A DNA stretch of 64,000 nucleotides from Micromussa lordhowensis (taxonomy: Eukaryota > Cnidaria > Anthozoa > Scleractinia > Lobophylliidae): positions 18,246,758-18,310,757 of the forward strand of contig OZ026604.1 of assembly GCA_964020085.1 (NCBI GenBank), read 5' to 3'. The position numbers and the translations under genes were made by a program. The notes under the pieces were generated by a model. That model saw nothing but the letters and a program-made list of their open reading frames with translations, was not told where the DNA came from and did no database searches. Numbering within the stretch: position 1 is the first letter of the stretch; every line of letters begins with the position of its first letter. Shown here one piece after another: positions 55,572 through 64,000 of the stretch.

Positions 55572-58072
55572 AAGTATATTCATCTGGCTCGCCTCCTACA
55601 AGTTGACAAAATTAACTTGTATAAATTTTGGAGCCAAGAAAGACACAACAACTTAAAAAAAAAGAAAACGAAAATAAAATTCAAATAAACAAAGTAACAA
55701 ACAACCAGGACGATATCAACACGCAGATAAACAAAAAATAACAACTGAAAATTGCTGCCCGTAAGTCCAACTCACATGGTCACCTGATTGCATGATTGTA
55801 AATTTTAAATGTATTAGTCTCGGTGTCTGGTGATTAACGCTTATTTCGGAATAGAGTTAACTTTTCTTATCTTTTTTTATCTCACGTATTGTCGACTTAA
55901 CGAATTTTAATCGCACCATATTACGTAATTAACATATACAAGACCTGTGAGAAGTTCGCCAGCGACTCATTTTTTCATTCTCCTTATTAACAACTTATCT
56001 GAGTCAAGACGTTTTGTATCCTTTTGGATCCTCGTTGCAAGTGGCATCATCGTTGGATACTCAATCTTTATCATTCTACTTATATAGATATATGTATATA
56101 TATATTTCAGTTTTCTTGTTTTTAATCTTATTAAATTAAACGATTAACGGAGAAATTAGCAGAAAGACTGAAATAGCTCACGTTTTGAATTCTCACAGTT
56201 TCTGCCGGTGTAGTTTTTTGTGCAAGTACATCTGTAGTCGTCAGTCTCGTAAAGTGCTTGGCAGGTTCCACCGTGCTGACAGGGGAAACTTTCACAAGGA
56301 CTCTGGCAAGGAGAAGCAGATTCTGATCAGTTAAGATCATTAAGATAATCTGTGCTACTTTTAGAACAAAGAGTCGCTAGTAAAGCTCACTAACCACTTA
56401 AAGGTTTGTTAGTCTTCAGAAAATTCGCAATGCTTTCAGAAAACGTAAATTTAGGTTGGCGAAAAAAGAATTATTCGAACAGCCTCGTGAAACTTCGGAT
56501 GATCTTCGGAAATCTTCAGATGTCCTCCGAGGACTTTATAAAATCTTCTTTTCGCATTTGTTTGTCATCCTTCGGAAGACTTAAGCCCTTGCCAAACGGA
56601 CTCGCAAGAAGTCGGATCGCAAGCAGCTACAAATTGAACTTGTGTAGAGACTTGCGTTGGGTGGCCAAGCGGGATCGTAGGTTTCCTCGCAGGCACACGC
56701 AAGTCGCAAAAAAGGACCTTTCAAAATCCCCGCAGACATATCCTCATTTCACTCAACTTGTGGTGTTGACTGCAAACTGTGAAAAATGTGCTCCGACTTC
56801 ATCGCACGTCAGCACAGGTGCATGCCCGCAACTCAGAGTCGCCAATAGACCCAGCTATAAGTTTTCAATTTTCGACTACTTGCCAGTCCGTTTAGCCTGG
56901 GCTTTAAGACCATTTTCGAGAACTCTTACTCCACAACTTCTTGGGGTAAATTAATTCTCTTTAGTCGCGCTTTTTTATAAATACACTATAAATCAGAGAA
57001 ACAGAAATTCTTGAAGCCCGAAAGTGTTAGATTTTCTACATACATGTATGATAATAACACCTAATTACTCGTTTTGAGTACATGGTTTACTACTAAACAG
57101 GTAAAGATAGGTTTTTCCCTCTTGCGCTGTAATTCTCGGAACGATCAGATGTCAAAGTGGCACCGGACGTATTAGAAGAAGGTGGTTATGGAGAAAGACT
57201 CCAGTATTCCAGTAAGTAGAGTATCTTAATATTTCAATAAAATCGTTCCAAAACTGAGACCTATACTGGTAAGGAAAAGAAATCGGTTTTTCATCAATTT
57301 ATTCACGTTTTCATTTTAAAAAGGGGGAGGTTCTGTCATCCGGCTCAAACTTCTTCATATTTTATTCAGACAGATGTTTAATGGAGGCATTGCATCACAT
57401 CAATAGCCGCAGTTTACATTACGGCAAAATTTCTTTTATTTGAAAAACTACTTCAGTTTCTGGCTACCAACTACCGCTGCATATAAAAAAAGTTCAGTAC
57501 CCCCTCATAAGCGTGTCCAGTTTTCGACCATGAAAGGGAATTTACCTGTTTCAGGTTGAACAGCGGAGTTGTAAAATGAGATCCTTGCCATTTACATGCT
57601 AACAAATCGCCATAGCTCTTTTTATTATTGTAATAAGGCTAAATTCGAATTCAAAAATTGAATTCGGTTCAATTTGGCTCTAAAATTGAAAGTGCAAGCG
57701 ACTGGTGCAAGAGTATTAGAGCGGCATTTGTCAAGGAATTTTAACCATTAGCGGCAGGGGGGAGGGACTATTTAAAACGGAGAAAGGTGCTGAGCTTTTT
57801 CGGCATCTTTTAGGCTATTCAGCCGAAAAGATAAGGTGTTGCTTTTAGAATTGGTACCTCTCAGGGGTATAAAAATATTTTAGCCACGCCCACAAAACAG
57901 GATCTTGGCACCTCTTAGGGGTTGTTTTCAAAATTTTTGACCAGCAACCTCGTCCTCCCCCCCGGATTAGGGGTGGCAATAATTTAAGACTTACCCAGTG
58001 GTAGATAACCTATAAAGAAACTACAAATATGCTCCATAATTTCACAGCAAATCATTTAAAGACACAGCGGAG

Positions 58073-58359
58073 GTACGGTGGCCTCATGGTTAGTGCGCTC
58101 GAGCGCTCCGGGTTCGAGCCCTGGCCAGGGACATTGTGTTGTGTTCTTAGGCAAGACACTTTACTCTCACGGTGCCTCTCTCCACCCAGGTGTATAAATG
58201 GGTACCGTCGAATTTAATGCTCGGGGAGTAACCCTGCGATGGACTAGCATCCCATCCAGGGTGGAGTAGAAAATATTCCTAGTCGCTTCATGCTACGGAA
58301 ACCGGGATAAGCTCCGGCCCGATGAGCCACTTGGCTCGTATGCAGACTTCACCTTTTAC
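58073..58359 (+). mobile_element. Full-length tRNA-derived SINE with 20-bp target duplication
   Basis: The head 'ggcctcatggttagtgcgct' and B-box 'gggttcgagccct' are tRNA-like; the body has 'ggcaagacactttactctca' and 'gcgatggactagcatcccat'; the tail ends 'ttggctcgtatgcagacttc'. The flanks 58053-58072 and 58360-58379 are the same 20 bases ('catttaaagacacagyggag'). Copy A of the duplication (around 49105) has this site once and empty, proving insertion after duplication. It is the best reference for the copies at 1880, 23036 and 29487. Confidence 0.9.
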
Positions 58360-59745
58360 CATTTAAAGACACAGTGGAGTAACTATAGGTACTTAGTTAC
58401 TTAAGATATAAGTAGTGCTCACCATGATGCTGTAATGATGGAAAGTATGATTTGCTTTGAACTTCTCGGATGCATTGTACTTGTCAGTTGGAAGTAGATC
58501 ACAGGTTATGTTTCCGTTTGGTAGATGAAAAGCTCCAGTGTTTGTGGAAAAACAGCGATCGTTCTTTACACATCGCAGCAGGCAATGTCTTCCTGTTTGA
58601 ACAATGATACCTTCGATTTTTGGAACGTCGAGAACGTGATAAAAATGTTCTATGAACTGTGCGTATCTCAGTGGTTTGTTCGGGTCACGTTGAAGACCGG
58701 CGAAGTCACTGGCGTCACACGTAAAGAAGATAAAAGTACTCGCTGATAAAAGCACCAATACATTCATGGCTAACAGGACGGATTAAATGTACTGACTTGG
58801 TTTCAACTTCACAGATATACTTAACACCCTAACATCATTTATAAATTGCGTTTTTAAAGAATACTTTCTATGAATTAATTGATGTTTACTAAACAATACT
58901 TTTTTGTGACAAACATAATAGTCGGGGTGTCAATATAATGACATCATCATCGCTTTTTACAATGAATTTGAAGTCGTAGACGAGTTGTGCCCAAGTTTAA
59001 TTTCGCTATGGCTCATGCATATTGGAAATATCTTTAGAAAGCGACGAATACTTAGTGCATACTGAGTGCAAGAAACAAAATTTAAATTTTCGTCGTTAGC
59101 TTCATGATAAAATGTCGTGAAGTCTAACTTGTGCCCTGATGGTATTGCTGACAAGTTGTGCCCGACGTTAATTCCAATAATTTGCCCTGCTTTATGAAAA
59201 ACACAACTGTGTCCTTTTAAGGCCATGATCTTTCTATGTAAATAGCACATCAATGAATAATGAATAACTGCGAAGAGTCAAAAATTGCGAAATTCCGCAG
59301 ATGTCTGAATGTTAAATTGCCTTATTTAAAAAGTCTTTGAACTGACAGATAATAGTATTGCGAAGGTTTCATGTAATGATATCGCCGTTTCTCAGTAAGT
59401 CGCTGACGAGTTATGTTAAACTATTTCACTGACTTAAACAACTTTATTAAAAACATAACTCACTCCTATACAGTTATCTTTCTATTGAAATTTAAAAAAT
59501 TAGTAAAAAATGAGTGAAAAATTCTGAAAGTTTCTCAGATGGCTGGATAGTAAATTTCTGAAAGTTAAAAATTATTATCAAAAAAATAATCTTTTAATTT
59601 CTTAGTATTCAAACCCCACAACAATTTTCTTTAACATTGCATTACATCCGACAATTTAAACCCATTCGCTTATCGTCCCCTGGCCCTGGGGAGGGTTGTC
59701 CAATACACCCGCATTGTAACGATCCGTTAAAGGCTTATTCAGTTC

Positions 59746-60610
59746 GTTCGATCCGTACGGATCGTTAAGTGGTCTTACGCTCCGTAGAGTACTGTTCACG
59801 GATGGTATATTGCATCTCATTAGGGACACTTAGAGAAAAAACTGTTTTACAGATAGTGAGGGGGTCAGAAGGTTTACGATCCGTTCGATCCGTACGGATC
59901 GTTAAGTGGTCTTACGGTCCGTAGAGTACTGTCCACGGATGGTATATTGCATCTCATTAGGGACACTTAGAGAAAAAACTGTTTTACAGATAGTGAGGGG
60001 GTCAGAAGGTTTACGATCCGTTCGATCCGTACGGATCGTTAAGTGGTCTTACGCTCCGTAGAGTACTGTTCACGGATGGTATATTGCATCTCATTAGGGA
60101 CACTTAGAGAAAAAACTGCTTTACAGATAGTGAGGGGGTCAGAAGGCTTAACGATCCGTTCGATCCGTACGGATCATTAAGTGGTCTTACGGTCCGTAGA
60201 GTACTGTCCACGGATGGTATATTGCATCTCATTAGAAACACTTAGAAAAAAACTGCTTTACAGATAGTGAGGGGGTCAGAAGGCTTAACGATCCGTTCGA
60301 TCCGTACGGATCGTTAAGTGGTCTTACGCTCCGTAGAGTACTGTTCACGGATGGTATATTGCATTTCATTAGGGACACTTAGAAAGAAAACTGCTTTACA
60401 GATAGTGAGGGGGTCAGAAGGCTTAACGATCCGTTCGATCCGTACGGATTGTTAAGTGGTCTTACGCTCCGTAGAGTACTGTCCACGGATGGTATATTGC
60501 ATCTCATTAGGGACACTTAGAAAGAAAACTGCTTTTCAGATAGTAGCGGGCAGAAGATTTAACGATCCGTTCGATCCGTACGGATCGTTAAGTGCCTTGC
60601 GGTCCGTATA
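59746..60610. repeat. 137-bp tandem repeat, six full units plus part
   Basis: The word 'gttcgatccgtacgg' starts at 59746, 59883, 60020, 60158, 60295, 60433 and 60569, so the period is 136-138 bp. Each unit contains the palindrome ATCCGTACGGAT and 'ggatggtatattgcatctca'. Units alternate between 'cttacgctccg' and 'cttacggtccg', a sign of higher-order copying. Confidence 0.9.
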
Positions 60611-60735
60611 GTAGAGTTTACGGATCGTATATTGCATCTCTTTAGGGATTCTTCACACTTATTCGCAAGAGGCGATGTGTCTTAGCGGATCGTTCGATTC
60701 GCAATTCGTGCATCTCATTAAGTTATTATTAAAAA

Positions 60736-61900
60736 AAACTTTGGAGTGTATTCCGAGTGCGGCTGTAATTGTTGGGTTCTGTCCCGGAGTAGCGGTTTAC
60801 AAGGGAATAACCATGGTGCTTTCCTCAGTTGTTTAGGAGTCATTCTTTAAGTTAGTTGTTGTGTATTGTTTGGTCTTTTGTAGCGGCTCTTGTGAACCGG
60901 TACACTTGGACAGAACCAATTCTTGCTCGAAGAAACATTATGTATGTGTATATTCCTCGTTCTTAATGTGGAAACAGCTGGGAATCTCGATCGTAGCATG
61001 TGTTGTTACTGTAAGAATGAGTCATATTTATATCTGGATGCGTTATAATCTGCTTCAATTTTCGCTTAGGGATATTATCCTTCGAGCTTCATTCGAGTGT
61101 TCATTCGGTTTTTGGAGGTCTTGCAGTGTTCAATATGAAACTTTACGTAGAGAAGACCTGTGCTTTACCGCAAAATATTCCGGCATGTAAGGAAATTTTA
61201 GGTTACACCAACTATAGCGAAAATCTCTGTTTACAAACATTGAAGTAATTTTCGCTCAAGCGTGAGAATCACTGGTGCATGTGGTTGGCAAAGCTCTTTC
61301 GACCTGGTCAAATCGTCTACTCACAGGCGAATTCCCAAACTGATTTTCGGCAAGTGTCGATACCCGACGTTCCTTTAAACGTTAACTGTGAAACATCCAC
61401 ATATTCTGACCTTCCGCCAGGTTTCAACATGAAATCTAGCATATATGTGAAGCGACAGTCGTTTGAAATACGCGAAATTTCATTCATTTCTTTTGTTTTG
61501 ATCGCCTTTTGCCAATAATAAATGTTGCATAACAGTGCTCGTGATGTCACTGATATCTTCGCTATTCCCTCAGGAAGCTATTTGGTATTAAAAAGAACCG
61601 ATCTGTACGAATATAATCAAACTATCCCGGAGACAACTAGTTACTCTGGCTGATTGCTCTACTCTCCAAACCGTAACATCACTTAACGAACCGCGGACTC
61701 AAAACGATAACTTTTCTAAGGTACAATATGCGTTCGTCAACTCCACTCTACGGAATTAAAACTCGCCCTAATTATAATGACATGCAATGTACCATCGGGA
61801 AAGTTTACTCTATGGTGCGTCGGGCCCTAACGATCCGTACAGAACGAACGGAACGTTAAGCCTTCTGCCCCCTTCACCATCAGCCCCCACACACACATAT
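60736..61900. other. Unique interior of the foldback element, no gene seen
   Basis: No frame here shows transposase motifs; open frames of up to 109 codons near 60861-61190 have no recognisable features. Confidence 0.4.
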
Positions 61901-61902
61901 AT

Positions 61903-62720
61903 CGCACGCTTTTTATAGAAAACATTACTTGTGATTTTCCACATTTAGAACGAAGAATATACACATATATCTTGTCTGTTGCTGCCAGCGCGCTATTGCT
62001 ATGATCGATATTCCCTTTCGAGCCAGTATTACGAGCCGCACGCGTTTTATAGAAAACATTTCTGGTGTTTTTCCACATTTAGAACGAAGAATATACACAT
62101 GTTGTCTGTTGCTGCCAGCGCACTTTTGCTACGATCGATATTAATTCCCTTCGAGTTCGTTACGAACCGCATGCTTTTTATAGAAACCATTACTTGTGAT
62201 TTTCCACATTTAGAACGAAGAATATACACATATATCTTGTCTGTTGCTGCCAGCGCGCTATTGCTATGATCGATATTCCCTTTCGAGCCAGTATTACGAG
62301 CCGCACGCGTTTTATAGAAAACATTTCTGGTGTTTTTCCACATTTAGAACGAAGAATATACACATGTTGTCTGTTGCTGCCAGCGCACTTTTGCTACGAT
62401 CTATATTAATTCCCTTCGAGTTCGTTACGAACCGCACGCTTTTTATAGAAACCATTACTTGTGTTTTTCCACATTTAAAACGAAGAATATACACATACAG
62501 TATATCTTGTCTGTTGCTGCCAGCGCACTATTGCTATGATCGATATTTCCTTTCGAACAAGAAGTACGAGCCGCACGCATTGCAGCTGTTGCTGCCAGCG
62601 CACACTTGCTACGATCTATATTTCCTTTCCAGCCAGTATTACGAGCGGCACGCGTTTTATAGAAAACATTTCTGGTGTTTTTCCACATTTAGAACGAAGA
62701 ATGTACACATACATCTTGTC
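61903..62720. repeat. 265-bp tandem repeat made of two half-units
   Basis: 'ctttttatagaaa' starts at 61909, 62174 and 62439, giving a 265-bp period. Each unit is two related halves of about 132 bp, both with 'ttccacatttagaacgaaga' and 'tctgttgctgccagcgc'. The third unit is degraded. It lies in the interior of the foldback element. Confidence 0.85.
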
Positions 62721-63069
62721 TTTTTCACATACATTATGTCCTCTTCAAGCAAGAATTATAAATCGCACTCGACTGTACTCCAAAAATGTTTACTGTTGAC
62801 TTAATAAGATGCACGAATTGCGAATCGAACGATCCGTTAACACACATGGCCTCTTGCGGGTAAGTGTGAATTCTTCTCACTAATGAGATGCAACATACGA
62901 TCCGTAAACTCTGCTCTACGGATCGCAAGGGCCCTTAACGATCCGTACGGATCGGACGAATTGAACGGACCGCAAGGGCTCTTAACGATCCGTACGGATC
63001 GAACGAACTGAATTTGCCTTTAGCGGATCGTTACAATGCGGGTGTATTGGACATGACTGCCCCTGGGGG

Positions 63070-63222
63070 AGTGGTCAGGTAGGTGGTTGCCACCTCCCCA
63101 CATGTTTTTATCCCCAGAAGTTTTTTAATATCTTCAAAATATAATTTACTCTGTGCTGCTGGAACTTTCAGTAGCTCTTCATACATCCCTCGCCAAGATT
63201 TTGACACGTCAACTGTCTCCAC
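63070..63222 (-). other. Conserved short open frame, copy B
   Basis: Paralogue of 50405-50575 with the frame kept open ('SKSWRGMYEELLKVPAAQSK'). The foldback element is inserted at its 3' side. No family recognised. Confidence 0.35.
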
Positions 63223-64000
63223 GTCATTTTACGCTGCCATGGTTACAACATTTTGGCATGTAGTTCAACCCAAATGTGGCCTTTGTTAAGAACTTGTACC
63301 TTTTTCGTACATTCTAGTATCACTTTTGAATAATTTCTGATCAAGTCATGTTATTTGCGGACGTTCTTAGAAGATAGTGAATTCCAAGAGAGCGGATCCA
63401 TGATGGCGGAATTGATAATTAACGCCGGCCCGTGCGACGTCTAATGAGGTCATGATAATTAAACTGTCGATGTGTAAAGAGCAATTACGTTAGTTTAGAG
63501 TTGTTATAACGAAAGTCCAGAGGAGAAGTTCCGTCCATTCCCTAGTACACAGTGAAGGAGCGTGTCCTTAATCGATTCTACTGAGTATTTTACATCCAGG
63601 CCGACTCAGAAAGGGAAATGAATCTTAAATCGGATCGAAGCTTTTTGTCCTGACCTAAATCACTTTCCGGTCTCTGGTTGGGCAAACACTTTGTGCCATT
63701 TTATTTTGCTGTGCAGTCGTTGCGATGCATTTTATCACGACATATTCTGTTCGATGCAATCAATTCGGAAATTTTCAAGTTTCCTAGCTCAGTGATATGT
63801 AGTGTTTATTAGCTTTGATTAGTTGAATTGTACTTATTTATGAAGATGAAACGACTGAGTCTGGTTGGCATCGAATACTGACAAGCTGCAGCTGAGTTTT
63901 CACGACCCATACTTAACACTAACAGCGTAACTGTCTCGGGACATTATTAACCTTATCAAACTGCTGTAGAACTATTTTATTTTGCTATGCAGTCGTTGAG

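Larger units (their letters stand above)
53209..58767 (-). pseudogene. PAN-EGF-TLDc copy B, nonsense mutation in TLDc
   Basis: The paralogous exons are 58767-58423, 56302-56182, 54701-54465 and 53483-53209. Signal peptide, PAN and EGF parts are nearly identical to copy A (Ala-to-Ile in the PAN exon, Thr-to-Ala in the EGF exon). In exon 3 the Trp codon of 'PQWELCYRAST' is TGA (minus strand, 54603-54601), which would truncate the protein inside TLDc; a one-codon in-frame insertion lies at the exon start. Exon 4 is open and keeps 'DEVEVFYRG' but is 14 codons shorter than in copy A and differs at many residues. A truncated PAN-EGF product is possible, so 'pseudogene' is the likely but not the only reading. 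A sequencing error at the TGA cannot be excluded. Confidence 0.75.
59698..63053. mobile_element. 3.4-kb non-autonomous foldback transposon with tandem-repeat ends
   Basis: 'gtccaatacacccgcattgt' at the left end is mirrored by 'acaatgcgggtgtattgga' at the right, and the inversion continues inward (left to about 60735, right from about 62795). The left arm is enlarged by tandem 137-bp units, which the right arm carries about 1.5 times. No transposase frame is seen. Copy A of the duplication lacks it (empty site near 50390). 'ccctggggag' before and 'ccctgggggag' after may be an imperfect target duplication. Long, repeat-built inverted arms suggest a Mutator-like or Foldback class; that is inference. 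Confidence 0.85.
53100..64000. repeat. Segmental duplication, copy B (continues past the window)
   Basis: Direct repeat of 44010-51330 in the same orientation. After removing a SINE (58073-58359) and a foldback element (about 59698-63053), the alignment with copy A is close to the last base of the window, which pairs with about 51330. The far breakpoint is outside the window. Confidence 0.9.

Noticed and set aside
56406..56954. 182-codon plus-strand frame
   Set aside because: The paralogous region in copy A (47273-47736) is split into different frames, so it is not conserved as protein.
59746..60610. CRISPR-like regular repeats
   Set aside because: The units are head-to-tail 137-bp copies with no unique spacers, in a eukaryotic transposon.
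61979..62804. 186-codon plus-strand frame in the foldback interior
   Set aside because: It arises from the 265-bp tandem repeat, which is open by chance; the same peptide blocks recur with each unit.

Overview
The window looks like nuclear DNA of an animal, most probably an anthozoan cnidarian such as a stony coral. The genes have short GT-AG exons in long AT-rich introns. The DNA is dense in small foldback elements, tRNA-derived SINEs, CR1/L2-like LINE fragments and a Penelope-like relic. The gene content (CD20/MS4A-like four-pass genes, a secreted PAN-EGF-TLDc gene, a tnp2-type transposase with a BEN-domain partner) fits that reading. The species assignment is inference; no rRNA or mitochondrial marker is present.

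Layout. (1) 1-38.4 kb: a tandem cluster of three plus-strand MS4A-like genes. MS4A-1 (first exon not found, probably upstream of the window) runs 3552-23541, MS4A-2 25702-30027 and MS4A-3 31984-38423. Every coding junction is phase 0, and genes 1 and 2 share a terminal exon encoding only three residues. (2) 9370-20665: an 11.3-kb DNA transposon fills most of one MS4A-1 intron. It has inverted ends (CAGGGG...CCCCTG), symmetric subterminal TGCATGCA arrays and two divergent, intron-containing, uninterrupted genes: a 10-exon tnp2 (EnSpm/CACTA-type) transposase of 934 aa on the minus strand and a 7-exon BEN-domain protein of 443 aa on the plus strand, 189 bp apart. This is the most interesting system in the window. 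(3) 35.5-40.4 kb: LINE copies, a hAT-type relic, a long palindrome and a Penelope-like relic. (4) 40.4-44 kb: mostly empty sequence. (5) 44.0-51.3 kb and 53.1-64 kb: a direct segmental duplication. Copy A carries an intact minus-strand PAN-EGF-TLDc gene (338 aa). Copy B carries the same four exons with a Trp-to-stop change in TLDc. A foldback element and an (AAAT)n tract predate the duplication, while a SINE with a 20-bp target duplication and a 3.4-kb foldback built of 137-bp tandem repeats are present only in copy B.

How parts work together. In the transposon, the transposase would cut and join the ends. The BEN protein is a candidate accessory factor for the TGCATGCA arrays, in the role TnpA plays in plant CACTA elements (inference). 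The MS4A-like genes are expected to encode four-pass membrane proteins, and the PAN-EGF-TLDc gene a secreted multidomain protein. Exon boundaries were read by eye from splice motifs, phase and paralogue comparison; none is backed by transcript data.
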